Origin: Luzula sylvatica
Taxonomy: Eukaryota; Streptophyta; Magnoliopsida; Poales; Juncaceae
DNA: 64,000 nt
Direction: 5' to 3'
NCBI GenBank assembly: GCA_946800325.1
Contig: OX326957.1
Span: forward strand, 48,468,307-48,532,306
Shown here: piece by piece, positions 11,409 to 23,324 of the stretch
Numbering within the stretch: the first letter of the stretch is position 1
Layout of the letters: each line of letters starts with the position of its first letter
Notes under the pieces: model-generated
Seen by the model: the letters and a program-made list of their open reading frames with translations, nothing else
Told to the model about the DNA's origin: nothing
Databases searched by the model: none
Translations under genes and position numbers: made by a program

Positions 11409-12587
11409 ATGGTAACTTCGATGGATGATGTGGTAGAAAGAGCAATTCAAGCTATGATTCTCCAACGAGCTTCAATACCGAAACCATGTACACCGCACTC
11501 TATGAGCTTCACCTCTCACGTATCCTCATCTAGTTCACCACATAACCGAGGTAATGAGGTAATTCTCAACCCTATATCCCATTCAATTAGTCCAACCTCG
11601 AGTTCATGTTCCTCACCAAAATTCAACACGAAACTCGAACTTGAATCATTCGACGACCTCTTAAGAGACGTTGATGAACCATGTTCAAAGGAGAGAAAAG
11701 ACAAGAGCACAATTCTAGCTCTAAATGCAAAGGTAGCTTCCCTAGAACTATCAGTAAAAGCATACCAAGCACAATTAAAGGAATTCTAAGGCTTCTCAAA
11801 GTGTGAATGTAAAACCCTCAACCTTGAGATATCACACCTAAGAGTAGAACTCCAAAACTCCAAAGTAGAAAATGAATCCTTGAAGAAGGCTTGTGCATCA
11901 CGTGCACCAAGCACCCCATCATTGGATCAAATATTGAAAGGGGCGTTAGTGGGACAGAAACCAAACGACAAATCGGGTCTCGGGTTCAAAAAGGAGAGTA
12001 AACCCGGTCTCTCAAAATCCAATGATCAAAAAGGTAAACGGGAGAACAATCAACAAAACAATCGCGGAAATGCATTCATATACCGTGACCAAAACAAAGG
12101 TAAGAATGTTAGAATGGAACACCCTACAAATAATCGGTTCTATCATATGGATAACCATTTTACGCAACCATCATCCCGGAGACGTACCGATTTGGGACTA
12201 TCCGAGTGTTGGTTTCAACAGGGATCAAATGGGTATTTTTATGAGGTAAATTACCCCGCCAACCGTCCATATCAACCAAGGGCTCCTAGACCTTACAACC
12301 ATACGCGCAAACCTTTTCAACCGAAAAATAATTTTGTCAACTCAACCAAACCGATACCTCAAAAGAAACCCCTAACAAACCAACTCTCAAATTACTTTGT
12401 CAAGAGTTCCGAAACCAAAAACAAACCGACAATTGCGTTTTGCAATTATTGTTGCAAGTTAGGACACATATCCACGAGTTGTGATCTTCGCCACCCAAAA
12501 TCCACTACAAAATTTGTATGGATGCGTAAAGATAGACACACCATGGGCCCCTCCACCTCAAAGGGTGTTGGACCACCAAGGACCTAA
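11409..12587 (+). pseudogene. Copia gag-like ORF with an in-frame stop, pol missing
   Basis: One reading frame runs from ATG 11409 to 12587, broken by a single TAA at 11787-11789. The frame on both sides is the same. Before and after the stop the sequence is rich in Leu, Glu and Lys, like the coiled-coil segment of SIRE-lineage Copia Gag. Near the C-terminus is a CCHC zinc knuckle, CNYCCKLGHISTSC, the nucleic-acid-binding motif of Gag. The N-terminal UBN2-type Gag domain is not recognisable. Protease, integrase and reverse transcriptase do not follow: after 12590 there is only a purine tract (TTAAGGGGGAA, about 12636). The element is therefore defective. Copia is well supported; the SIRE lineage is inferred. 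Confidence 0.78.
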
Positions 12588-13104
12588 ATCACGTGTGAAA
12601 GACTCACTCCCTCACCACACTACCATAAGCCAAACATTAAGGGGGAATATGAGTACAAGAATTCATATTAAATTAACCTTCAATATGAATTCCCTATTTT
12701 TATAATTATCTACACACTTACGAAAAGGGCGAGAAAGGTATTCTTGTTTCCATGTAGGCACACAAGACCGAAGAGAGAAGTCGAAAAGCTCATCGTACAC
12801 AAAACTTCACGATCTACCGTAAAGGAAAAATAAGCTCTAGAAATCGATCAAGAGTTCTCCTTCGTAAGCTTGGTTCTCGGGTCCATGACCGGAGCAAAGG
12901 TATAATCGCTATATAAATGACTTAAGCATTAAAGCAATTTGTAGTTATACAAATATCATCGATTGTCTTGAATACTCTCATGCGCATTTTTATAATTTTT
13001 TCATACAAAATTTTGTCACGAAACGCATATTTCCATATTCATAAAACCTATTTCAGATAAATGATATATTTTTGGAATTTATGACACACAAAAACTCCTC
13101 ATCA

Positions 13105-13540
13105 CAGTAAGCAGTCCGTTATAACGCACTAATGTGCGTTACAACGCAACTAAGAAGGCAACCTAAAATTCGGTAAAATCATATATTCCGTTACAACGGA
13201 TCAACCAGTACGTTGCAACGGACATACCTTCTCCGTTCTAACGAAAGTAACTGCGTTCCAACGGACTAAATGAGTTCTGACAACCTCTCCAAACACTGAA
13301 GTCCGTTGTAACGGATTAACCAATACGTTACGACGTACATATGCGTTACAACGGAACTCAAGAAGACAAGCTAATACCTGAAACAACATAAGCTCCGTTA
13401 CAACGGATACACCAATCCGTTACAACGGACATTTGCGTTACAACGAACCTATTTCGTTACAACGGACTACTGAAATACCAGCTGATTACCCCCAAATCGA
13501 CAGTTCCGTTATAACGTAACTAGCCTTCCGTTGCAACGGA
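13105..13540. repeat. Second palindrome array, about 15 CCGTTACAACGG-type sites
   Basis: About fifteen sites of the form CCGTTACAACGG, with variants CGTTGCAACG and CGTTATAACG, are grouped in runs at 19-22 bp spacing (for example near 13394, 13415, 13434 and 13453). Site spacing resembles the LTR array, but the sequence between sites differs. The centre bases favour TA, where the LTR favours TG. The array lies about 220 bp upstream of the accessory ORF, suggesting an internal promoter. That role is inferred. Confidence 0.8.
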
Positions 13541-13758
13541 GTTCACAATAACTGCATAAAACTGTTCGACTGGTTTCTCTCTCCACTCTTTCCACTTCGT
13601 AAAAATCTCTCCAAAACTGAAAACCTTCTCAAATCCCTCTACTTTAAACCTATCCACTTCTTCAAAACCGAAAATCCAACCTATTTAAAACCCTTTCATT
13701 TCCTTCCCAAACTCTCTCCACATCTCAAAAACCCTAATCCATCTCTCAAATTCCTTTC

Positions 13759-14601
13759 ATGGCATCGAGAAGAGCAAGCAAACGTCCATTACCAACCGGC
13801 AATCGCCGATTCGAATTCAACAATACCGAAAACAACTATCTCTTCGAATCAATTACGCGAGCACGTAAATTTCAGGACGAATTCAAAGAGCGTCCGGTCG
13901 CGAAATGTTTCTACGTAGAAATCCCTCCCGAGGCTGTCACGCTTCGCGAAAGCCTCCAACATCGAATCAACGATTGGAGTATCGGCGGGTTGTGTAGTCT
14001 TCAATACCCCGTATACAACCAAATCGTGCGTCTCTTCTACGCTCACGCCACACATGACGACGACAACAAATGCATTCGAAGCTATGTCCTAGGAAAGGAA
14101 TTAATCATCTCGGAAGAAAATTTGATCGAATGGCTCGGTTTATCCTCGGCCGGTGAGCGCTTCTATGTGAGTCGTGGTGACTCATATCACGGTAATGACT
14201 CGGAGGAGATGGAGAAAATCACCACTAATGATGGAACGTACTCATACTCCACCAAATACGAACCTAATCTCCGAATTGCATGGCAAATCGGGAATAACGT
14301 TCTCACCCCGGTTGTTAAATTAAAAACGAATCTCGAAACACGAAACAAGGTGTTAATCTACAATATATGGTACCAAGATACACCCACAATCAACATTCCC
14401 AACTTGATCATCAAGCACATGGAATACTCGTTGCGAGTCGGCACATCCTCTCTTCCCTATGGCCACATCATCACCCTTACAATGGGTTTAGGGTTTAGGG
14501 TTTTCTTTCCTCCGAAGCAACGATCTATCAAAGGAGGCAAGGTCGTAAAGTGCAGAGTTACACAATCAATCTACATCCTTACAAGCTTCCACCGTAAGTA
14601 G
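13759..14601 (+). CDS. Retrotransposon accessory ORF, 'putative plant transposon protein' type
   Basis: An uninterrupted 280-aa ORF starts at ATG 13759 after a CT- and CCAAAC-rich leader. It resembles the plant family annotated as putative plant transposon protein (Pfam Transposase_32), found as an extra ORF in LTR elements. Seen features: a basic N-terminus, then a globular part with LGKELIISEENLIEWLG, and near the C-terminus the GTSSLPYGHIITLTMGLGF stretch recalling the family's TSLPYG...IT motif. Its biochemical role is unknown. It lies downstream of the gag remnant and a palindrome array in the same orientation, so it is probably the 3' ORF of the Copia element. The reading frame is open although gag is broken. 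The C-terminal end may be shortened, as sequence after 14601 is no longer recognisable retroelement DNA. Confidence 0.65.
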   Translation: MASRRASKRPLPTGNRRFEFNNTENNYLFESITRARKFQDEFKERPVAKCFYVEIPPEAVTLRESLQHRINDWSIGGLCSLQYPVYNQIVRLFYAHATHDDDNKCIRSYVLGKELIISEENLIEWLGLSSAGERFYVSRGDSYHGNDSEEMEKITTNDGTYSYSTKYEPNLRIAWQIGNNVLTPVVKLKTNLETRNKVLIYNIWYQDTPTINIPNLIIKHMEYSLRVGTSSLPYGHIITLTMGLGFRVFFPPKQRSIKGGKVVKCRVTQSIYILTSFHRK

Positions 14602-15719
14602 GCAAGAACGAAAGGGGGGTTACCTCTCATATTTCCATTTTTATAGTTTAATGGTGGATTTAGGTGATCACTTTCAGTGACTCCATGCTTTATTTCAGCG
14701 GCTTCGCAAAGTTATTGTCCCAATCGGGTATATTTAATTCCACAAATTTATCTTTGGTAGATTTACTGAATGATTATGTTGAAATGCACCTCATGCACGT
14801 TTACTGCGATTAATGATTTTGGTAATCGTCTTTCTAAGAGCTTGCCTCGAACACTTTATTTGGCCCTCAATAAACCAAAAGAATAGTAACTTAGCATATA
14901 TAATTATCTTTGTGTTTTGAGTGTAAACTAGGGCCAAATCTCCTCTTCTGGGTAATCAATTTAGATCTTTGATTAGTCAAGTTCCATTTTGGGGTTAGAT
15001 GGATATGATAGCTCTTGTATAAATAGATCACTAGGATGATATCTGTAATTATCTTTTGATAAATGAAATAACTCCCTTTATAAATTTCAATATTAGAAAT
15101 GTTCTTAGAAATAATTGAAGAAATCCAATTAGGGATAAATGATAATAAACCAAACATTTTCCCTAATAAAATTTTTATCAAGCAAATTAAATTCAACAAC
15201 AAACAATCTCGTTTAATCATCAAACTTAATATGTAAAAAGAAATAAGAAGAAGAAAAAAGAAAGAAGAAAGAAGGGGACACTGGCTGGTGTAAATACGCT
15301 CTTTTCCGCCAGAAGGTTTGGTTACGAAAGAGAGTTAATGAAAAAATGAATTCACATGCAAAAAGTATTTTCTTGTGACTCCAGACGTGCACTCTTTTGT
15401 CAGATCTTCTGGCGAAAGAGATTAACAATGTTAAATCATGTTTAACAGTCAAAATTCATCTCTAACCTTTTTCACTACTCTCTGACGAAAGACTAATCCC
15501 CTGATGAAAAATTAGATTTGTAAATTGGCTTTTGAAAATGTTATATGTCAAAAAAAAATCGGAAGAAATAACACTGAAGAGAAAAACAGATGGAAAGAAA
15601 TGAATAAAAACATTACAAGGTAAGAGTTAAAGTGAGGATAATTTTGTCACCAAACACAGGGTTAAATGGGAGATAGCCTTATCATCACTCCAACTAGTGA
15701 TAAGTGATAACATTTTATA
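14602..15719. other. Gene-free stretch
   Basis: I recognise nothing here. A purine run AACGAAAGGGGGGTT at about 14607 could be a polypurine tract of the truncated Copia element, but no LTR follows it. The rest is AT-rich sequence with a few inverted motifs around CCGCCAGAAGG and CTTCTGGCG (about 15308-15415). Confidence 0.35.
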
Positions 15720-15721
15720 TT

Positions 15722-16500
15722 TGAGAAATTTTCAAAACACCTCTATTTTTTTGGACTATCAAATTTTTATTTTCAAATATCCTTCTTATTGGGTTAAAAT
15801 TAATCATGGATGGTGTTAAAAAAAATTTATGACCAAAATATTCTTCTTTTTTGAAACTTTTGGATATGAAGAAATTAAATGAATACTTTTCATATTTGTA
15901 CGAATTTTAAAAAAGTCCTAATTTTTGTAGCTTATAATAATTTAAAAAAAGTAATTATCATATGTTATATTTATATAATTTTAATATTTCATACATTATA
16001 CATATTTGACTTTTATATTTTTTTTTCTGAAAAACTAACATCAAATAATAATAAGATGAACAATATTAAAAGAACACCTTGCAAATATTTAAAAATTAAA
16101 ATATCATAAAACTATTAAAAAAATACATAAAAGAAGAACGAAAAAAAAAACTAGATGTTTAAACAAATATTTTTCTATTAATATATTTTCAAGTTGTATT
16201 ATTATATAATATTAGTTTTTCATGAATAATAAATGAAATATTAAAATTATACAAACACAACATTTAATACTTTTATTTTTGTGAAACCACTACATGTTGA
16301 AAATTATTTATGAATTTTCTTAAAACTAATAAAATTAATGAAAACATACCAAAAATATAAATATGAAAATAGAAGGGTATTTTGGTCAAAAAAAAAAATT
16401 TAACACCATGCTTTGTTATTTTTAACTCCTATAGGAGAGTATTTGAAAATAAAAGTTTGGTAGAGAGGGTTTTTTGGAGTTTCCAAAAAGATAGGAATTT
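15722..16500. mobile_element. Long-TIR element, about 0.78 kb, probably Mutator-like MITE
   Basis: The first about 125 bp and last about 130 bp are inverted repeats. Examples are ACACCTCTATTTTTTTGG against CCAAAAAACCCTCTCTA, then CTTTTATTTTCAAATA, GGTGTTAAA and TTGACCAAAATACCCTTCT. The interior is AT-rich and non-coding. Exact ends and a target duplication were not resolved. Confidence 0.55.
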
Positions 16501-17439
16501 TTATAGAATTTCTAGAAAAACTAAGGATTTTTCTTAATATTTACCTTTATATTTTATTCTGGCCCCCATATAGATAGATAGTTATACTTTTGAACATGAT
16601 ACCAGAACTTGACACGTGTAGTTTTTTTTTTATACTCATGTATCCAAGAAAAATATAATTGATGAGGTGACAAACTCTTCACAAATATAATTGGCCCCAA
16701 ACCCAAATTATACCCATGTATGCAAGAAAAATATAATTGGCCCCAAACTCTTTACAATATCCTTGATGAGGTGACAAAGTGAATTAATTAACATTTCTAA
16801 CTGATTCAATTAAATGTTAATTGGCGCGTTTCATTAACACATCAATAACTTATAATATGTTAATATTAGTAAATGTTAATTGACGTGTCAATTCAATTAA
16901 ACAGTCAATTAAATCGTTAATTGAGTCAATCAATAATACTAATCAACATATTTAATCCTCTCTTGCCGCTTCATCAAGGATGTTATTTTTGTGTTATTGT
17001 GGCTCCATATAAAATCCCCGTATAAAACTATGGTTCAATTGTTTATTTCTTATGGTATAATTTACAATTGTGTTTTTTTTTAAAATAATATTTTTTATGT
17101 TAATGAATAGCATTTTCAATATATATTTCGGTTGTATGTGTATTATTCAAGGTTTTCTATTATTTGTTTTGAAATTTTAATTTTGTTTGAATTATAACAT
17201 GTTATATTTTATTTATTTTGTGTGAATTTATAATGATGAACCAATTTCATGGACCCTTATTAATTATAATGCATAAATCTATGATAGACAAATTTGATGA
17301 ATCTTTATTAACTATAATGCATTTATTGACATTAATATATTTACAAACATATCATGATTATATAATTGAGTTTTTTGAATGTACCTGCGCAAATTCTATT
17401 TAAACAAATTATATAAAAAGGTAAAAAAAATTTTATGAA
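16501..17439. other. AT-rich gene-free stretch, possible Helitron body
   Basis: No gene is seen. Short direct repeats occur: AGAAAAATATAATTG with GGCCCCAAAC near 16650-16745, and TTAATTGACGTGTCAATT-like blocks near 16810-16930. It lies immediately upstream of a Helitron 3' terminus and may be the body of that element. I could not find the 5' end. Confidence 0.35.
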
Positions 17440-17472
17440 GTCCCGCGTAATTCTTGCGCGGGCTATTGCTAG
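17440..17472 (+). mobile_element. Helitron 3' terminus
   Basis: CCCGCG-(loop)-GCGCGGG forms a short GC hairpin, followed 7 bp later by CTAG and then T. A GC hairpin just before CTRR, inserted ahead of a T, is the hallmark of Helitron 3' ends. The 5' end was not identified. Confidence 0.7.
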
Positions 17473-17601
17473 TAACTATTAAATCATAACATATTCTTGT
17501 GGTAGGACTAAGAGTGATAAAATAAATTATTCTCTTGCTATCCTGCTATCAAACAGGACCTAGAAGTCACCTTTGGGGGTACTATGAATTTATTAGAAAA
17601 A

Positions 17602-18396
17602 TGTTGCACATATTCCTTATCCTTTCCCCACACTCTTGATGTGTCACCATAACCTATGTTACGCGGATACTCCAAAAACGCCGAAGTATCCTGAGGATAC
17701 GGGTATCCGATACGGATACGGGTGCGATACGGCTGCGATACGTATCGGATACGCCACGTGGAGTATCCGAATTTTTTAATATTATTTTTTTTCGGATACG
17801 GCGGGAATACGGCAGGATACGGCTGGGATACGTTTATGATACGGCTGGGATACTCCATTTAGGATACTTCGGCCCAATATATGTTTTGGCCCATAATATT
17901 TTTAAATAATTTGTATATGATACTTCTAGGATACTTCTAGGATACTTCTAAAATTAGTTTTAGGATACTTCTAAAATAATTTAAGATAATTTTATGATAC
18001 TTAAATTGTTATGTTGATTTTTTTTATTGTCATGATATTTAATTTAAAAATATTATTTATTTATTTATTATATATAATATAAATATATTAAAATAATAAC
18101 TATATAGCCGTATCCGTATCCGTGATTTTTCAAAAATTGCCGTATCGCCGTATCCGTATCGTATCGGATACGATATCCGTACCCGTATCCGTGCAACATA
18201 GACCATAACACTTAACACCTTCAAATTTAACATCTTAATTCATGATTTAACATCTTAATTATATGCTCAATCATAAGATAGTACTATTAAACATAAATTA
18301 AGATGTTAAATCATGAATTAAGATGCTAAATTTGAAGATGTTAAGTGTTATGCTGGCACATCAAGAAAGTAAGAGGAGAATAAGAAATATGTGCAT
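17602..18396. mobile_element. Foldback MITE interrupted by a hAT element
   Basis: The outer arms, starting ATGTTGCACATATTCCTTAT and ending AATAAGAAATATGTGCATCA, are inverted repeats. They continue inward as a long palindrome at about 18209-18345 (TTAACACCTTCAAATTTAAC against AAATTTGAAGATGTTAAGT). A 548-bp hAT element (17654-18201) sits in the left arm. The right end lies about 180 bp upstream of the FAO copy-2 ATG. A related, shorter element lies at 23987-24189. Confidence 0.75.
17654..18201. mobile_element. Non-autonomous hAT element, 548 bp
   Basis: A perfect 8-bp duplication, ACCATAAC (17646-17653 and 18202-18209), flanks ends CTATGTTACGCGGATAC and (reversed) CTATGTTGCACGGATAC. The interior consists of GGATACGG and CGTATC repeats around an AT-rich core. 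No ORF for a transposase. It is nested within the foldback MITE above and is therefore younger than it. Confidence 0.9.
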
Positions 18397-18518
18397 CACT
18401 GCTCAATTTATTATACATTCAAACAAACAACAAACACTAATTGTTTATGAGAAAATGGAGATGCGAAACATAGCTCTTCAAAAACCAAAGAATTTCTCTC
18501 TCCCAACGATTGGAGACC

Positions 18519-18524
18519 TATATA
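18519..18524 (+). promoter_or_regulatory. TATA box of FAO copy 2
   Basis: CTATATAGGCCAAGCAGCT lies about 55 bp upstream of the start codon and matches the corresponding FAO copy-1 block. The upstream boundary of promoter homology is close by, because the foldback MITE ends at about 18396. Confidence 0.6.
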
Positions 18525-18574
18525 GGCCAAGCAGCTACCAGTCATTACTACTCCATTTTCAAAAAATCTGTAAA

Positions 18575-21500
18575 ATGAAGGGAGAGAAGCAAAAAAAGAT
18601 TAGTCAAGGGCATCCTCTACTAAGAGGAAAGAAGAGAGAGAAAGAAGGCTACAGCCATGGTTTCTTCAAAGCTCAGATCCAATCACTATCTTCCCTGTGC
18701 GCTACCATTATTCCCTCCGTACCAATGGCAAGCTTCCCCGTCAGCTCTGGCAAGGAGGACCCACTAAACGAGGCTCTTCAAGAGTTCTTCTCGGCTTCTG
18801 GGTCTGATTTCAATATTCCAGATGAGGTACCTCATTCTTCTCATCTTGCATTTTCAGTTTAGTTAATATTTTTTTACTCAACTTTATGATTTATGAAGTA
18901 TAGTATTTTATTGTTTTTTAATGGGAAACCGAGCTTTATTTACAACCACTTCCATTAGTTTAATTTATTTTAGCTAGCTTCATCTTCATCCCCGTGTAAT
19001 TGCGCGGGACAACATATCTATTCGTTTACATGTTTTTTATATAATTTATTTAAATAGAATTAGGGCGCGTGGGAATTAGTGCTCGTGCATTTCAATTAAA
19101 TTAATCTAATCATGACATATTTGCAAATATCATGATGTCAATAGATGTATTAGATTAATGAAATTAGTCTATCACACATATTATTATTTGATATAATTTG
19201 TTTAAATAGTAGTTGTGCGGGTGCTTTAAACTCAACTAATATAATCATGACATATTCGCAAATATATTTGATGTCAATAGATGTATTAATAAGGATACAT
19301 TAAAGAATCACAACGTGTCGGCTGGATACAACGGACACATGACAAATTTCTATGCAAGCTCACATAAATTTGAGTTTACAAAATTTAATACATATCCGTG
19401 CGAAATAAACAATTAAAAAAAATAGAAAGCAAAAAAAAGACCAAAATTGAAAAAGAAAAAAAATGAGGTACAAAAAATATTACCAACAAAAAAAAGATCA
19501 AAACTGTAAAACAAAAAAAAATGGATTAAAAAGATAATTTACCCCCCTTCACATGTCAGCACTGATGGAGGGGATAGAATTATATTAACTATAAAAAAAA
19601 ATTACCAAAGAAAGGAACAAAATTGTAAAACAAAAAAAAAGTGAATTAAAAAGAAAATTTATCCTCCTCCACGTGTCAGCATCGGGTGAAGGGGGTAGAA
19701 TTATATTAATTACTATAATTTCCATCAAAAAAATTTCAATTTCAATTTCTCTTTTATATTTGCACGTCTGGATCAACTTTTACAAAATGTTCACATTTTC
19801 TTTGAATATTTAATTTGCATTAAATTAGGAAAGTTGTGTATCTTAGGCAAGGTTCTAAAAATCGGCCTAAGCGGCAGCCTAGGCGCCGACCAAACACCCA
19901 AATTTACTCTAATCGTTTATGTCTAGGCGGAATTTCGTCTAGGCCCGCCTAGATACCGCCTAGGCGCCGAATAATTTCGCCTAGGTCCAGCTCACTTAAT
20001 TTTTTTTTTTTAAGGCATGCACCCTTCTCTTTTTCTTTTTCCCTTTTCTTCTTTCTATTTTTAGTAACTTTATTTTGTGGTTTATTTGGATTTGTGTTAA
20101 TGTTATGTTGTAGATTTTATGTTATGATTTGTTTGGACGTTGTCTTAAATAAAATTCATATACATTATTTTTAGTATAAAAAGTTGTAGCACAAATTATA
20201 ATATATAAAAATTAAAAAATATTACAAAAACTACGTAAAATTACAAATCCGCTTAGATCCGATTAATCTCCGATTAATCCCTCTAGGCACTAGACGGTGT
20301 CCGTTCGTCCGACTAGCGCCTAGCGATTTCTGTAACATTGATCTTAGGAGACGGACAATTTGATTTCCTCCAAATTCATGTCACTCCTAATAAGTAATAA
20401 GTTATAACTCTTCTTTTCATATTCTATAATAATTAGAATACTTTGTAATTTTGTTTCTCTATCATTTAATTCATATCACCCGAATGAAGACAAGATATCC
20501 AAATAACTAATATTGGATCAAATACATAAAATTTTAAAATTTAGTGTTATTTATAGTAAAATAATACAACAATTAATTGGGTCACATTTATTATCAGTTT
20601 TTTCTCAGATTTGTGTTGTTTAATTACCACCCAAAATTTGTAAATAATCAAATATTGCTTCTTATTTTTTTAATTTTCCAACTCTGTGTTTTAGGTTGCT
20701 GAACTGATAGTGAAGAGAGGTTTAAAAAAGGCGAAAACTCTTGTGAAAATAATGCTTTGGCTTCTGGCAACAAGACTCGGCACATTTATTCTTTGTGGAT
20801 TTCTAAGTATATCTTTGGATTTTCCTTTCATGCATAAATTCTCGGAATTGCCCCTTGAAAAGAGAGAACTCGCGTTGCAGCGATGGAGCCGAGAGACTTC
20901 AATTAATCCTCTCAGGATGTTCTTCGTACTAATCAAGATTTTCTCTCTCTATGTTTTCTACTCCGTGGTAACCATATTTTTTTTATTTTTACTCTTTCCC
21001 AAGCATGTGTTAATTTAGGGGACCTTAATTTAGTTATGCATCGACTTCACAAAAAGAAAAAATAAACTCTTATGTATGTTCATTTAATAATTTGGTGTCA
21101 CGTCTTATTAAATAGTACATATGTGATTTGAAAAAAAAAATCTTTTTTTGAAGAGAGCCTAGAGCACGAAACGTGTTCTTACGGCTCAAATTTTATTGAT
21201 AAGTTTGTCAAACATACACAAACAATTCAAAATAAGGAACCGTAACAAACTGAAAAAAAAAATCTCAGTAGGAGAGCCATCACTATCTATTGTCACAAAA
21301 TTAATTGGGACCACTCTAAATTCACATTTACGGAAAAAACAAGATTAAAAGGGACATTTTTAACCCTTTTGTGACACCTTTATAGCTACAAATACAATAA
21401 TTAGTAATAAATAAAATGTAATTTCATAAACTAATCTAACCATTTATATTCACATCAAACAGGCTGACGAAAAAGCCGAGAACCCATCATGGCGAGCAAT

Positions 21501-23244
21501 AGGGTACAATTTACCAACCGACACAAACCAGACCGAAGAAGAAGCCCGCCCGTTAGACAAAGGCATAATAGAAACAACAATCAAAGACGACAAATCTCTT
21601 CCCAAAGCCCTAATCCAAAAAGGCATAAACCTCACCAAAGATGAAACCAAATCCATCATCTCGATCCAATGTGACGCAGTAATATGTGGCTCTGGATGTG
21701 GTGGGGGAGTCGCAGCAGCAATTCTTGCAAAAGCGGGGTATAGAGTGGTAATCATCGAAAAAGGCAATTACTTCACGTCTAAAGATTATACTTCTTTAGA
21801 AGTACCTTCAATGGACCAAATGTACGAAATGGGCGGTTTTGTAAGCACTTTGGACGGTAAAATGTTAATTCTTGCTGGGTCTGTAGTTGGAGGCGGATCA
21901 GCCATTAATTGGTCTGCCTCTATTAAAACGCCAAAAAACGTTTTGAACGAATGGGAAAAAGTCAACCGTCTTTCGCTTTTTACGAGCTCAGAGTATTCTT
22001 CTGCTATGGACGAAGTTTTTAAAAGGTTAAACATTAAGTGTGAATGTAGTGAAGAGGGGTTTCAAAATAAGGTTTTAAGAAATGGTTGCGAGAAATTAGG
22101 GTTGAATGTCAATTTCGTGGGGAGAAATTCTTCACAAAATCATTTTTGTGGGAGTTGTTGTTATGGGTGTAGAACTGGAGATAAAAAGGGTACCGATACG
22201 ACATGGTTGGTCGATGCGGTAAATCATGGTGCAATTATTTTATCAGGGGTAAAGGCGGAAAAATTTATTATGGAGGATAATGAGGATGAATTTGGCAAAA
22301 GGAAAAAAAAATGTGTAGGTTTGGTTGCCAAGAGTACGAACCCTATTATTATGAATCAAATTGAAATTAAAGCTAAGGTGACGATTTCATCTTGTGGGGC
22401 TTTATTAACACCCCCGTTAATGATCAATAGCGGGTTAACAAACCCTAATATTGGACGAAATCTCCATTTACACCCAGTAGTTTTTGCGTGGGGTTATTTC
22501 CCAGATCAAAACCCTAATTTGCAAGGGAAGGTGTTCGAAGGAGGGATTATAACCTCTTTGCACAAAGTTGAAGAATCAAATTCGAATTTGAATTTGAGTC
22601 CCAAAGCGATAATAGAAACCCCTGCTTTAGGACCTAGTTCAATGGCTACACTTCTTCCTTGGGTCTCTGGTAAGGACATGAAGGAGAGAATGGTGAGGTA
22701 CTCTCGGACCGCTCAATTATTGATACTTGCTAGAGATACCGGTGCAGGTACGGTAGATAGAGAAGGAATGATCAAATATCGACTGGATTCAAAAGATAAA
22801 GAGAATTTAAAACAAGGGTTGAGAGAGGCTTTGAGAATATTGATCGCCGCAGGAGCTGTGGAGGTTGGCACACATAGGAGTGATGGACAAAGATTGAAAT
22901 TGAAAGGAACCGGAGACGATGAAATAGAGGAGTTCTTGGATGGGGTGTCCGAGCCTGCGGGGCCGATGAGTAAGAGTGAGCTTTGGAGTTTGTTGTGCAG
23001 TGCTCATCAAATGGGAAGCTGTAGAATGGGTATAACTCGAGAGGATGGAGCTGTCGACCCCAATGGAGAGAGTTGGGAAGCCGAAGGATTGTTTGTTTGC
23101 GATGGCAGTGTTTTGCCCACTGCGGTTGGCGTTAATCCAATGATCACTATTCAATCTGTTGCTTATTGCATTGCAAATCGAATTGTGGGTATTATGAAAA
23201 ATAGAGAAGAGAAGAAAAAACAAAGTAATGCAGGGGTACGCTGA
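18575..23244 (+). CDS. FAO: Long-chain fatty alcohol oxidase, copy 2 (GMC flavoprotein)
   Basis: Three exons, 18575-18826, 20695-20967 and 21463-23244, have splice phases identical to copy 1 and give about 768 aa. They encode the same FAD-dependent GMC alcohol oxidase. The dinucleotide-binding motif is near residue 251 (VICGSGCGGG). The membrane segment is in exon 2, and the C-terminal catalytic block has HQMGSCRMG (His about 690) and VNPM (Asn about 733). The start at 18575 is chosen by alignment with copy 1 and its TATA box. The upstream in-frame codons read through MITE sequence and are not credible. Intron 1 (1868 bp) has gained a Helitron end, a tandem repeat and a hAT element. Intron 2 (495 bp) has gained about 180 bp at about 21124-21302. 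No stops or frameshifts were seen, so it is probably functional. Confidence 0.93.
18974..19012 (-). mobile_element. Probable Helitron 3' terminus in FAO copy-2 intron 1
   Basis: On the minus strand CCCGCGCAATTACACGGGG forms a hairpin followed by a short AG-rich spacer and CTAG. The spacer is longer (about 17 bp) than is typical, so confidence is moderate. The element would run rightward; its 5' end was not found. Confidence 0.45.
19480..19700. repeat. Imperfect tandem repeat of about 115 bp in FAO copy-2 intron 1
   Basis: Two adjacent units share TTACCAA, AAAATTGTAAAACAAAAAA, a TTTACCCC or TTATCCTCC stretch, CACGTGTCAGCA and GGGGTAGAATTATATTA. The repeat lies in an intron and has no coding role. 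Confidence 0.55.
19848..20340. mobile_element. Non-autonomous hAT element, 493 bp, in FAO copy-2 intron 1
   Basis: A perfect 8-bp duplication, ATCTTAGG (19840-19847 and 20341-20348), flanks ends CAAGGTTCTAAAAATCG and (reversed) CAATGTTACAGAAATCG. Subterminal GCCTAGGCGCC motifs repeat on both sides. The ends resemble those of the element at 52672-53384. It is absent from intron 1 of FAO copy 1, so it inserted after the gene duplication or was lost there. Confidence 0.9.
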
Positions 23245-23324
23245 TTTTGTTATCGTGGTTAAATGCTTTTGTTGGGTAAAAATTATTATTATTATTATTT
23301 TCGAAAAAAAACTGCTTAAGTTGG

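Noticed and set aside
11409..12587. A functional Gag protein
   Set aside because: There is an in-frame TAA at 11787-11789, and the N-terminal Gag domain is not recognisable.
14480..14508. Telomere-like TTTAGGG repeats
   Set aside because: Only two units, inside the accessory ORF where they encode part of its protein; too short for an interstitial telomere.
14606..14625. Polypurine tract and 3' LTR of the Copia element
   Set aside because: A purine run is present, but no TGTTGG start or other LTR sequence follows anywhere to its right.
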